Part shown: piece by piece, positions 8,264-16,137 of the stretch | Layout: every line of letters starts with the position of its first letter | Numbering within the stretch: the first letter of the stretch is position 1 | NCBI GenBank assembly: GCA_016931695.1 | Contig: JAFGEI010000125.1 | Coordinates: forward strand, 1 to 37,512 | From: Anaerolineae bacterium | Lineage (GTDB): Bacteria > Chloroflexota > Anaerolineae > B4-G1 > DUEL01 | Direction: 5' to 3' | Length of the DNA stretch: 37,512 nucleotides | Notes under the pieces: generated by a model | The model's database searches: none | What the model saw: the letters and a program-made list of their open reading frames with translations, nothing else | Told to the model about the DNA's origin: nothing | Translations under genes and position numbers: made by a program

Positions 8264-8431
8264 CCACAAATCCCGCCGATCTTTTCGTGCGTAGGGAATC
8301 CGCCGCCAGGCCGTCAGCATGCCGACCGGCAGGCAGCAGCCAACCGTCTCCCAGCCGTCCAGCAAATCGCCCCGCCCTGTAGTATGCTCTACTCACCGGC
8401 GAGAAACCGGGCCCAGGCTGCAGCCAGCGCC

Positions 8432-8533
8432 GGGTCCGGGCGCAGGGAGACGAGGCGCAGGCTGGGTGAGCCCAACCACGGGCAGAGCGTGTCGCCCTGA
8501 AACCACCGCCCGGACCCACGTTCAACGACGTGG
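8432..8533 (+). ncRNA. Candidate structured leader RNA, unassigned family
   Basis: A perfect 11-bp closing stem pairs 8432-8442 with 8507-8517. A second stem pairs 8443-8447 with 8495-8499, leaving a one-sided AAACCAC bulge (8500-8506). Inside are a GAC/GTC pairing and two small hairpins (63-66/71-74 and 77-80/88-91 of the 8400s), giving a junction-like fold. A further hairpin CCACGT/ACGTGG (8516-8533) overlaps the closing stem by 2 nt and ends 4 nt before the ATG at 8538, where a ribosome-binding site would be expected. I matched it to no riboswitch, SRP, 6S or RNase P consensus that I know. GC-rich DNA folds easily, so this is a candidate only. The rest of 8264-8431 shows nothing else I can name. 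Confidence 0.4.
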
Positions 8534-8537
8534 CACC

Positions 8538-8894
8538 ATGGAACAAATCAGAAAAAGACCAACCGCACAGACAATCAGTGGTACAAGCCTGTCGCTGGCT
8601 CTGATCACTTTTCTGGCCATGTGGGGGGGGATGGTACTGCTCCTCACCGATCCCCAGGGCCTTCACCTCCCGCTCCCGCTTTCCACCCCGCGCGGCCTCC
8701 TGGTCAGCATGCTCCTTTTCTGGCTGCCCATCTGCACGGGAACTGTCGCCTGCCTGACCGGGCTGGCGGGGCTGTCGGCAGGGGGCAGCATGGACGTCCA
8801 GCGGCGGGCAGTGGTGGGGATCTTGTTGGGTCTGGCCCCGGCCTGCCTGGCGGTGTTGTGGATCGGCTGGATGTTGATCAACAGCATCCGGTGA
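8538..8894 (+). CDS. Small unknown membrane protein
   Basis: 118 residues with three hydrophobic stretches: about 16-35 (LALITFLAMWGGMVLLL), about 55-80 and about 92-114. No known family was recognised. The ATG at 8538 is preferred because the upstream in-frame sequence is low-complexity and Pro/Arg-rich and lies in the structured leader. No clear Shine-Dalgarno is present; the upstream hairpin occupies that place. A second tiny membrane protein follows in the same frame after the TGA stop. Confidence 0.55.
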   Translation: MEQIRKRPTAQTISGTSLSLALITFLAMWGGMVLLLTDPQGLHLPLPLSTPRGLLVSMLLFWLPICTGTVACLTGLAGLSAGGSMDVQRRAVVGILLGLAPACLAVLWIGWMLINSIR

Positions 8895-8921
8895 CCACGA
8901 GCTGGTGGAGGCGCAAACGAT

Positions 8922-9098
8922 TTGTCCAAACTCGGTTATCTGACTTGTGGGGGGATGACCGCCCTGGTGCTCGCGGCACTGTTGGTCGCCGCGAACGACC
9001 AGGCGCCCCCTGCTGCGGCCCTATCCGTCCTGCTGCTGCTGGGCGGGGTTCTCCCCCTGGCCAGCGTGGCCTGGGCCAGTGCGTTCCGACGACGATAA
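8922..9098 (+). CDS. Tiny two-helix membrane protein
   Basis: 58 residues from a TTG start at 8922, with GGAGG about 10 nt upstream. It begins LSKLGYLTCGGMTALVLAAL and has two hydrophobic segments separated by a short polar loop (AANDQAPPAA), ending in FRRR. It is in the same frame as the preceding 118-residue protein, separated by the TGA at 8892-8894. An alternative start is ATG 8955. Its pairing with the preceding membrane protein suggests a small complex or a toxin-like or accessory pair, but nothing shows the function. Confidence 0.4.
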   Translation: MSKLGYLTCGGMTALVLAALLVAANDQAPPAAALSVLLLLGGVLPLASVAWASAFRRR

Positions 9099-9154
9099 GG
9101 CAAGATGTAACTGCCCGGTTTGCTCCCTCTGTACCTCCTCCTTTTTCCTCTCTT

Positions 9155-9188
9155 GGCCCCCTTTCTCTCGCAACAGAGAAAGGGGGCC
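9155..9188. terminator. 14-bp perfect hairpin, probable terminator
   Basis: GGCCCCCTTTCTCT (9155-9168) pairs with 9175-9188 around a 6-nt loop CGCAAC. A pyrimidine-rich tract follows on the plus strand rather than a pure T run. It lies 57 nt after the tiny membrane gene and 93 nt before the lipoprotein gene, so it may end the former transcript or sit in the leader of the latter. Confidence 0.55.
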
Positions 9189-9281
9189 CCTCCTTCCTGC
9201 TTCCCCCGGGCACACTTGTCGTTGGGGGCAACACCCTCCTTCCCCCTGACCTACTTGCTTCCCCAACCAAGTTCGAGTACC

Positions 9282-10136
9282 ATGCCCGGGCCGATGGACA
9301 AGCGACGGTTTTCCCGCTTTTTGATTCCGGTTCTCTGCCTGGCGTTGGCGCTGCCGGCCTGCAGTACGGCGGCCTTGTTTTCGACCTCCACCCCTATGCC
9401 AACTCCCACCCCCCACCCGCTCCCTACGCTCACCCCCGAGCCGCTGGATACCGGCTGGCAAGCGCTGGAGAGCGGCGCCGAACAGCGCCTCGTTCGCGTC
9501 GCCGTCGGCAGCCTGGAAGAGCGGTTGGTGCTGGTCCGCCTCGACCCGGCCCGGTTTCGCTTCCGTGTCCGCTACACCCCCGGTGCGGGCCAGGCAGTGT
9601 CCCAGTGGGCCGCCCAAACGCCGGCCCTACTGGTCGTCAACGGCGGGTATTTTACCCCCGAGTACCAGGCAACCGGCCTGCTGGTCAGCGACGGGCAAAC
9701 GTACGGGCTGTCCTACGGCGATTTCGCCGGCATGTTTGCCGTGCTGCCCGGCGGACGGGTCCAATTGCGCTGGCTGGCCGCACAGCCGTACGACGCGCAG
9801 GAAATGTTGCTGGAAGCCGTACAGTCATTTCCGATGTTGGTCAAGCCGGGCGGCGTGTTGGGCTTTCCCCCTGAAGCCGACGACGGCCGGACCGCCCGGC
9901 GCACGGTCATCGCCCAGGATCGGGCCGGGCGGATTCTCTTGATTGCCGCCCCCCGTGGCGCGATGACCCTGCACGACATGGCGCGCTGGCTGGTCGAATC
10001 CGACCTGGACCTCGACGTCGCGCTCAACCTGGACGGGGGGCAATCGACCGGGCTCTACCTCTCGACCGGCAACCCGCTCATTCACGTCGACTCGCTGGTG
10101 GCGGTGCCGGCAGTGATCGTCGTCGAGCGCCGATAG
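9282..10136 (+). CDS. Lipoprotein with phosphodiester glycosidase (NAGPA-like) domain
   Basis: 284 residues. A basic N-terminus and hydrophobic stretch end in lipobox LPAC with Cys27, then a Pro/Thr-rich linker (PTPTPHPLPTLTPEP). The rest follows the NAGPA/DUF2233 pattern: LVVNGGYF, a G-x-LVSDGQ segment, the 'RTARRTVIAQD' strand and the closing ALNLDGGQSTGLYL. These enzymes cleave sugar phosphodiester bonds, for example exposing GlcNAc or trimming teichoic-type polymers; the substrate here is unknown. The start is uncertain: ATG 9282 and ATG 9294 are 12 nt apart and neither has a strong ribosome-binding site. Together with the deacetylase upstream it points to cell-surface polysaccharide processing. 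Confidence 0.8.
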   Translation: MPGPMDKRRFSRFLIPVLCLALALPACSTAALFSTSTPMPTPTPHPLPTLTPEPLDTGWQALESGAEQRLVRVAVGSLEERLVLVRLDPARFRFRVRYTPGAGQAVSQWAAQTPALLVVNGGYFTPEYQATGLLVSDGQTYGLSYGDFAGMFAVLPGGRVQLRWLAAQPYDAQEMLLEAVQSFPMLVKPGGVLGFPPEADDGRTARRTVIAQDRAGRILLIAAPRGAMTLHDMARWLVESDLDLDVALNLDGGQSTGLYLSTGNPLIHVDSLVAVPAVIVVERR

Positions 10137-10179
10137 CATCATTTTTCCGCCCTGGCTCTGGCGCACAGGCGCGTTTGTC

Positions 10180-10205
10180 GCTGGAGGCCGCAAGAGGCTT
10201 CTGGC
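10180..10205 (+). terminator. Hairpin after the lipoprotein gene
   Basis: GCTGGAGGCC (10180-10189) pairs, with three G-U wobbles, with 10196-10205 around a GCAAGA loop. It stands between the lipoprotein stop and the pepA promoter. There is no T run, so termination is only a suggestion. Confidence 0.3.
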
Positions 10206-10230
10206 CGCGAAATCCCAATTATCTGGCCGC

Positions 10231-10258
10231 TTGTCCTTTATCCACAAAGGGCTATAAT
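10231..10258 (+). promoter_or_regulatory. Promoter of pepA
   Basis: -35 TTGTCC (10231-10236), 16-nt spacer, perfect -10 TATAAT (10253-10258). The predicted start near 10265 gives a leader of about 75 nt. The hexamers and spacer length are identical to the kinase-operon promoter at 3690-3717. Confidence 0.7.
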
Positions 10259-10338
10259 AGAGCAATGCTCGCGCTCTCCCACGATAGAAAACGGCGATCT
10301 GTGGTGGCCGCAACATGATTTGAGCGAGGAGATGTGGA

Positions 10339-11856
10339 ATGGACGTAGTAACAATTCAGGGAACCATCCAGACCCGCGACGTCGACACGATCATCGTCAA
10401 CCTGTTTGCCGACAGCGAACCCGGCGGGGCGACCCAGGCGGTCGACGAGGCATTGGACGGCGCAATTCGAGACTTGTTGGACGGCGGAGATTTTACCGGC
10501 GAGACCGACCAGGTTGCCGTGCTCTATTCCCGCGGCGCCCTGCCGGCCCGGCGGGTAATCCTGGTCGGCCTGGGCCCGCGCGACGACTTTGACGCCGACC
10601 GGGTGCGCCGGGCCGCAGCCGTGGCGATCCAAAAGGCGCGCCAGCTCAAGGCGCAGCGGGTGGCGACGATCCCCCACGGCGCGGGAGCAGGAGGACTCTC
10701 GCTTGAAGCCTCGGCCCAGGCCACCGTCGAAGGCAGCTTGCTAGGGCTGTACGACTATCGCGGTCAAAAGAGCGACGACGCGCCCGACCCGCTGCCCGAG
10801 ACGCTGGAGCTGACGGTTCTCGACCCCGACGACGTTCAGGTGGCCCAGCAGGCGATCAATGCCGCCGCGGCCATCACCGCCGGGGTCACGCTGACGCGGG
10901 ACCTGGTCAACCTGCCGCCCAACATCTGCACGCCGACCTACCTGGCCGAGGTCGCCGCGCAGGTCGCGGAGGAGGTCGGACTGCGGATCGAGGTGCTGGA
11001 GCGAAAGCAGATGGAAGCGCTGCAGATGGGCGCGCTGCTGGCTGTCGCCCAGGGCAGCGATACCCCGCCCCGCTTTATCATCCTCGAACACCGCGCCGAA
11101 CAGGCCGACGAGCTCGACTCGATCGTGCTGATTGGCAAGGGAGTGACCTTTGACACCGGCGGCTATTCCCTCAAGTCCCAGGAGGGAATGTCTTACATGA
11201 AGATCGACAAAGCCGGCGCCGCCGCCGTCATCGGCACGATGCGGGCCATCGGCGCCCTCGACGTGCCGCTGCACATCGTCGGCCTGGTCCCCGCCTCGGA
11301 CAACATGATCAACGGCCAGGCCTATCGTCCGCAAGAGGTCTTTACCGCCAGCAATGGGGTGACCATCGAAATTGTCAGTACCGACGCGGAGGGGCGGATG
11401 CTGCTGGCCGATGCCCTCGTCTATGCCGCGCGTTACCAGCCGGCGGCCGTGGTCGACATCGCCACGCTGACCGGGGCCTGCGTGATCGCCTTGGGGAATG
11501 GCGTGGCAGCGGGTCTCTTTAGCACCGACGACGCACTATGCGACGCGCTGCTGGCCGCCTCTGCTGCGACCGCTGAAAAGCTCTGGCCGCTGCCGCTCTA
11601 TCCCGAATACGAACAGAGCATCGAGTCGGAGACGGCGGACATCAAGAACAGCAGCAGCGACCGCATGACCGGCGTCGGCGTATCGGCGACGTTTCTCAAA
11701 CATTTTGTCGACTATCCGGCCTGGGCCCACATCGACATGGCCGGCCTGGCCAACACGATCAGAAATCGCCCCATCCCCTACAATCCCGGCAAGGGAGCGA
11801 CCGGGTTTGGCGTTCGCCTGCTGACCGAGTTGATCCGACAATGGCAATCCAGGTAA
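10339..11856 (+). CDS. pepA: Leucyl aminopeptidase (M17)
   Basis: 505 residues, a cytosolic two-zinc aminopeptidase that removes N-terminal residues. The N-terminal macro-like domain is about 1-170 and the catalytic domain about 175-505. All residues known from E. coli PepA are at matching spacing: K267 and D272 (GKGVTFDTGG), K279, D290 (MKIDKAGAA), D349 and E351 with R353 (STDAEGR). Small departures are MKIDKAG for the usual MK-x-DMxG and Ser for Asn in NTDAEGR; neither removes a ligand. GAGGAG lies 7 nt before the ATG. The membrane-protein gene downstream starts 13 nt after the stop. Confidence 0.95.
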   Translation: MDVVTIQGTIQTRDVDTIIVNLFADSEPGGATQAVDEALDGAIRDLLDGGDFTGETDQVAVLYSRGALPARRVILVGLGPRDDFDADRVRRAAAVAIQKARQLKAQRVATIPHGAGAGGLSLEASAQATVEGSLLGLYDYRGQKSDDAPDPLPETLELTVLDPDDVQVAQQAINAAAAITAGVTLTRDLVNLPPNICTPTYLAEVAAQVAEEVGLRIEVLERKQMEALQMGALLAVAQGSDTPPRFIILEHRAEQADELDSIVLIGKGVTFDTGGYSLKSQEGMSYMKIDKAGAAAVIGTMRAIGALDVPLHIVGLVPASDNMINGQAYRPQEVFTASNGVTIEIVSTDAEGRMLLADALVYAARYQPAAVVDIATLTGACVIALGNGVAAGLFSTDDALCDALLAASAATAEKLWPLPLYPEYEQSIESETADIKNSSSDRMTGVGVSATFLKHFVDYPAWAHIDMAGLANTIRNRPIPYNPGKGATGFGVRLLTELIRQWQSR

Positions 11857-11869
11857 AGGAGGAAAAACA

Positions 11870-12787
11870 GTGAAAAGAAAAGCGTTGCAGGTAACCTTGG
11901 GATTGTTTTTGCTTCTGGCGCTGACGACCACGACCGCCTGGGCAGCGCCAATGCTGCAGGGCGGAGACAGCACTTCCACCGACGACCTGTGGCTCACCCT
12001 CGCCCCCCTGATCGCCCTGGCGACCTCGATCGAGCGGGTGCTGGAGGTGCTCTGGGAACGATGGGAGAAAAAGGACATCTGGCCGAATAAGGACGGCGTG
12101 GCGGACAACAAAGACTCCAGTTACGTGGAGAAGAAACGCCTGCGCTCCCACGTCATCGGCACCCTGATCGCCATCGTCGCCATCGGCCTGACCAACGTCC
12201 GCTTCTTTCACTTGTTGGGATTGGACGTGCTGTTTGCTGGCGTGCCCTTATTCGACCTCGAAAGCATCGGCGGCATCCTGAACGACTTTACCCTCGGTTC
12301 GCTGGTCGACTGGGTAATGACGGCCGGGATCATCGGCTGGGGCGGCACCGAATTGACCCACAGCATCATCGAGGGCCTGGTCAAGGGCCGCAATCTCTGG
12401 AAAGAGATGAGAGAGGTCCAGGCCGGAGAGCGGTCGATCCTGGAGGTCGATCTGTTTAACGAGATGATTGCTCCCCGCCTGGAGGAGATGGGAGTGTCGG
12501 TGACGACCTTGCAGCAGATGCTCACCACGCTCGAATCGGCGGGGGTTCCCGTCGACGATTTCATCGCCGCAATGACGGCAGGCAAGGCGCGCGAGTACCT
12601 GGAAGGACTGGACAGCGAAACGAGCCAGGCAGTGCTGACCCTCCTGGAGGGGACCCCCGTGGCGAAAGGGGTCGAACTGCCCGACTTTGGCGTGGTGGTC
12701 GAACAGATGGCCCCCAACACCCGGCAGCTCGGTTCGCTCCTCAGCAATATGAAACCGGATGTGCGCAAGCGGATGCTGGGAGCCTGA
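11870..12787 (+). CDS. Unknown membrane protein downstream of pepA
   Basis: 305 residues from a GTG start with a very strong AGGAGG 7 nt upstream (11858-11863). Residues 1-26 look like a cleavable signal peptide ending AWAA. Three hydrophobic helices follow: about 42-62 (LAPLIALATSIERVLEVLW), about 94-116 and about 143-165 (VDWVMTAGIIGWGGTELTHSI). The C-terminal 130 residues are soluble and helical. I do not recognise the family. The tight spacing to pepA suggests co-transcription. Confidence 0.75.
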   Translation: MKRKALQVTLGLFLLLALTTTTAWAAPMLQGGDSTSTDDLWLTLAPLIALATSIERVLEVLWERWEKKDIWPNKDGVADNKDSSYVEKKRLRSHVIGTLIAIVAIGLTNVRFFHLLGLDVLFAGVPLFDLESIGGILNDFTLGSLVDWVMTAGIIGWGGTELTHSIIEGLVKGRNLWKEMREVQAGERSILEVDLFNEMIAPRLEEMGVSVTTLQQMLTTLESAGVPVDDFIAAMTAGKAREYLEGLDSETSQAVLTLLEGTPVAKGVELPDFGVVVEQMAPNTRQLGSLLSNMKPDVRKRMLGA

Positions 12788-12827
12788 GCCCCGGTTGTAA
12801 CCAGGGCGCCGTTATCGACAGGCTGGT

Positions 12828-12853
12828 AGGGGCGAGGTCGTGACCTCGCCCCT
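12828..12853. terminator. Bidirectional terminator hairpin between convergent genes
   Basis: AGGGGCGAGGTC (12828-12839) and its exact complement (12842-12853) are separated by GT. It lies between the convergent genes ending at 12787 and 12852, and its right arm overlaps the TAG stop (12852-12854) of the minus-strand gene. On the plus strand it is followed by ATTCTTGTTCC. Confidence 0.6.
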
Positions 12854-14129
12854 ATTCTTGTTCCAATGCGGCCTGCAGCTGGGCCAACGTCGTGACGCCG
12901 TTGATGCGGGACAGGAAGGCGCGCAAGCTGGGGCTCTGATCCCACAGCTGCCGCACCGCCGGCCCGATGGGGTCCTCTCCTGCCGCCCCCGGTTCGTCGG
13001 CATAAGAGCCGTGGAAGGCAAAGTAGGCCTGGTTCAGCTTGCGGATTTGGTAACCATTCTCCCAAAAGAACTGCCGCCGCATCTCCATGTACGTTTCGGC
13101 CTCGTCAATCGCTCCCTCCGCCAGCAGGCGGTCGACCTCTACCCGCGTCTCGCGCATCTCGAGTCGAAAGTCAAAAGGCGGGGGGTCTGGCGGTTCTGGC
13201 GGGGGAGCGGAGGGGGATGGCTCGACCTCCGGCGGCAGCAGATCGGGATAGTAGCGTGCCAGCACGGTCCGTCCGACCGCGTAGCCGACAATGGAAGCGG
13301 TCGTCTCGTTGATCGTCCGCGCCTCGTGCTGCTCGTATGCCCAGCCGAGAGGAAACATCTCGAGGTAGTGGTGGGTCCACTCGTGGGCAGCGACCTCCTG
13401 CACCCACGGCAGGTAGGAGCTTTCCAGCAGCATGGCCGGCCAGGCCGACAGGCCCCCAATGTGGGTGACCAGGGACGAGACGTCAAAGCGCTCGTCGATC
13501 TCGCCCTCGACCGCCTCCTGCTGCGCTGCGTTCAAGCCGTGGACCAGGGTGTGGTTATAGACCGTCGCAATGCGATCCCGCGGGGAGACGACCAACATGC
13601 ACGGCAGGGGGGTAAAGCGGACGCCCACTGGTGGAAAAGGCTGGCCCAACAGCCCCAACCCCTCTTGCACCAGGACAAAGCCCACTTGTTCTTCGATGAT
13701 TGCCTCGGCGATTGGCTGGCGGGATTGCGCCTGGTCCAGCAGCTGGCCAAGCCGCTCCCGCATCTCGGCCGTATCCGCGCCGGGGTCATCCACTGCGGGG
13801 TCGGCATAGATTGTCTCGATCTGCCAGCGCAGGCCCTGGATCTGCCCGATCCGCTCCATGTAATCGCGGACAAAGGCGTTGCGGTCCGGGTCCTCCATGT
13901 ACCGCTGGGGCTGCAGCAGCCAGTGGGTGAATTTTCCCCGCACGGCGTCAACTTCCCACGACCAAAAATGAAATTGCAGGTCGGCGATCATCCGTTCGAC
14001 GCCGGTGGAAAGGGCCGCAGGCGGAGAGCCATCCGCTTCGACCAGGACGAGGATCAATATGAGGAGGATCAACAGGCCGCTTCGCTTCCAGAGCCACTGG
14101 ATCGCCGCGGCAAAGAGGCCAAGTATCAC
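12852..14129 (-). CDS. Membrane-anchored zincin-like protein of unknown family
   Basis: 425 residues from a GTG start. A basic stretch and one hydrophobic helix (about 18-31) act as signal anchor and leave the bulk outside. The body holds H249-E250-W-T-H253 followed by N-E275-TTAS 22 residues later. This is the HExxH plus downstream Glu arrangement of gluzincin metalloproteases. Before it lies 'LESSYLPWVQEVAAHEW', consistent with the active-site helix. A Pro-rich stretch (about 297-318) separates a C-terminal helical region. A metal-dependent peptidase is the natural guess; the substrate is unknown. It is convergent with the membrane-protein gene at 11870 and follows the Cys-rich gene on the same strand after 98 nt. 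Confidence 0.65.
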   Translation of the reverse strand: MILGLFAAAIQWLWKRSGLLILLILILVLVEADGSPPAALSTGVERMIADLQFHFWSWEVDAVRGKFTHWLLQPQRYMEDPDRNAFVRDYMERIGQIQGLRWQIETIYADPAVDDPGADTAEMRERLGQLLDQAQSRQPIAEAIIEEQVGFVLVQEGLGLLGQPFPPVGVRFTPLPCMLVVSPRDRIATVYNHTLVHGLNAAQQEAVEGEIDERFDVSSLVTHIGGLSAWPAMLLESSYLPWVQEVAAHEWTHHYLEMFPLGWAYEQHEARTINETTASIVGYAVGRTVLARYYPDLLPPEVEPSPSAPPPEPPDPPPFDFRLEMRETRVEVDRLLAEGAIDEAETYMEMRRQFFWENGYQIRKLNQAYFAFHGSYADEPGAAGEDPIGPAVRQLWDQSPSLRAFLSRINGVTTLAQLQAALEQE

Positions 14130-14227
14130 CCGCCCTGAACCGGCCGTTTCTCCCTTCTGCCGCGGGAGAGCTCCGGGGGACGGCTGGCTGGGCAGCTGGC
14201 GAGAATCTTTACCCCCCGGCAGCGCCG

Positions 14228-14587
14228 TTACCCTTCCGAATGGATCAGGGCGACGACGCCCATGGGGAGACCATCCTGGGCCAGATATTCCCGCACTTCT
14301 TCCCGCGCATCCTCAAAGAGGCGAACCATATCGGCATCCGAGCCCTTGAAACCGCCGACGGTTCGCGAGGCGCAGGTGCAGCAGCCGAGAGAGGCGCGGT
14401 AGCTGTCGAGGTCACAGGTCAGGCAGCTGCTCAACTTGATCATCAGCAGGGAAAACCCGAGTACATCCTCGTGTTCGTTGGGAAGACTGGTCAGGTGGTC
14501 GATGAGCTGCACCCACTCTTTGCCGCGCTCGTCGCGCAGTTGAGAGATGCAGCGCGGCGGGAATAGGATCTCACTGTCAGGATACAT
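14228..14587 (-). CDS. Small Cys-rich protein, unknown
   Basis: 119 residues, soluble. Cysteines lie at 13 and then in a cluster: SSCLTCDLDSY with C-x2-C, followed by GCCTC, about 15 residues downstream. This is a plausible zinc or iron-sulfur site, but no family was recognised. GGGGGAG is placed about 7 nt before the ATG. The stretch 14588-14772 upstream contains only short GC-rich inverted repeats, some of which may end the LysM-gene transcript. Confidence 0.6.
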   Translation of the reverse strand: MYPDSEILFPPRCISQLRDERGKEWVQLIDHLTSLPNEHEDVLGFSLLMIKLSSCLTCDLDSYRASLGCCTCASRTVGGFKGSDADMVRLFEDAREEVREYLAQDGLPMGVVALIHSEG

Positions 14588-14772
14588 GCCACACTCCCCC
14601 TATCATAACGAATCGGCACAAGCACCGCCCGCGAACCTGCCCTCTCTCCCTGCTCCTGCTGGGGGAGCGCCGCCCGGGATGACAGGCGGAGGGGGCACGC
14701 TGCGGCCAGGCAGCCAGGTAACGGGAATCATAGCACAAAAGGGGATTGGCTTCAAGCGCACGCTCCGCGGCA

Positions 14773-16137
14773 TCATCCCACTCGCACCCGCCAGCCGGCC
14801 TGCAAATAAAGAATGTCGCGCGGCAGGCCCTGTTGGTCCCACAGGTGGCCATTCCATTCCCAGAACTGCTCGCGGCTGATTTCATACTGGGTGCAAATGG
14901 TCCAGACGGAATCGTTGACCGTCACCAGGTGATAGGTCGCCGATGGAGCAAGTCGGGGTTCCTTGGGCTGAGCAGCGGGCGCAGGGGAAAGATCCCGCGG
15001 GACAGGCCGAGTCGCTTCTACCTCCTCCACGGGCTGAAGAAGGTCGAGCGGCGGCACTTCCGGCTCGATCGCTGCTTCCGAGACCGGCCCCAACGGCGGC
15101 GGGGCCGGTTCGACGCGCCCGGGAGCGGGGAGAGGGGGGCGCCGGCCCATGGAAGCCAGAATCGGCCACAACTCGCGCACGATCTCCCCGGCGTGGTATA
15201 CGCTGAAAAAGGCCGGTTCGTGCGCCGCCAGGGTCTCGGCCCATTCCAGGAATTCCTGTGCTGCCAGCCTGCAGGTCCCTTCCTCATCCTGGTAGCTGGC
15301 AAGGATCGGATAGAGCGGGGGCATATTCCCCCACTCGGCGGACCACCGGGCATGCTCCCCATAGGCCCACTTGTCGATCACGGTGCGCGCGGTCCGCTGG
15401 AACGTGGGATAGCAGCGCGGCATCAGGCCCCCCTGGCAGAACTCGTTCATCTCCTTGTACGGCAGGTCGGGGTGCTGCCAGATGTTCGGGTAGGCCGAAT
15501 AGTAGAGCATTTCCGGGTCTATCCCCGCCGCCAGCAGCTGCCGCCCCAGGGCTGCAGCGCCGATCATCTTCCCCGCCGCATCGTCCGCCAGGTCAAAGAT
15601 AAAGCCCGGGTACCCAAGCGCAGCCGCTTTCAGCATGGTGCGCGCTTCGGCCTCTGGGTCGTCGCAGTGGACAAGCGACCAGGCAAATGGGACCAGCCCG
15701 GCCTCACGCACCTGGTCGTACAGCCGCCGGGCGGCCTCGACAAAAAACATTCCCCGCTGGCCGACCTTGCAAAAGATGTGCGTCGCGCCAATTGCCAGCG
15801 CTTCCTTGATCGCCAGCTCGATATCGCCAGAGTAGCGCATCCACACCCCTTTGCCCCTCAACTTGGGCTCCGGGCGCTCGATGGCGACGCGCTGCTCCAG
15901 GGGCGCCGGCTGGTCCTCCCGCGGTGAGGAGGGGGGATAGAGTGGTCCCGCCGCCGGTTCACCATCCCTGGGAGAGAAACTATCCGACTCTGGCGCAGCA
16001 GGCGCGGGCGGCTGCTTGACCTCGGCTTCCACTTCCAACCCCTCGAACGGATCGCGTCCCATGGGGCTGCCCGAGTCAATGGTCAAATCCATCCCCTCGA
16101 AGGGGTCGCGGACGATCGAACTGTTATCGTCAGCCAT
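14773..16137 (-). CDS. TIM-barrel-like and LysM protein with N-terminal DPFEG repeats
   Basis: 454 residues, with no signal peptide and no membrane helix. The N-terminus carries two copies of RDPFEG (residues 10-15 and 28-33, 18 apart), then a Pro-rich stretch to about 90. A region of about 95-330 (GVWMRYSGDIELAIKEAL, THIFCKVGQ, PGFIFDLADD) alternates strands and helices like a glycosidase-type TIM barrel. A second Pro-rich linker leads to a C-terminal LysM (about 400-452, TYHLVTVNDSVWTI...). LysM normally binds peptidoglycan, yet nothing here exports it. The ATG overlaps the end of the ParA-like gene by 8 nt, so translation is coupled and the proteins probably act together. Confidence 0.65.
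   Translation of the reverse strand: MADDNSSIVRDPFEGMDLTIDSGSPMGRDPFEGLEVEAEVKQPPAPAAPESDSFSPRDGEPAAGPLYPPSSPREDQPAPLEQRVAIERPEPKLRGKGVWMRYSGDIELAIKEALAIGATHIFCKVGQRGMFFVEAARRLYDQVREAGLVPFAWSLVHCDDPEAEARTMLKAAALGYPGFIFDLADDAAGKMIGAAALGRQLLAAGIDPEMLYYSAYPNIWQHPDLPYKEMNEFCQGGLMPRCYPTFQRTARTVIDKWAYGEHARWSAEWGNMPPLYPILASYQDEEGTCRLAAQEFLEWAETLAAHEPAFFSVYHAGEIVRELWPILASMGRRPPLPAPGRVEPAPPPLGPVSEAAIEPEVPPLDLLQPVEEVEATRPVPRDLSPAPAAQPKEPRLAPSATYHLVTVNDSVWTICTQYEISREQFWEWNGHLWDQQGLPRDILYLQAGWRVRVG

Noticed and set aside
8319..8537. Upstream extension of the 118-residue membrane protein
   Set aside because: The extra 73 residues are low-complexity Pro/Arg/Thr sequence lying over the structured RNA and unlike a protein domain.
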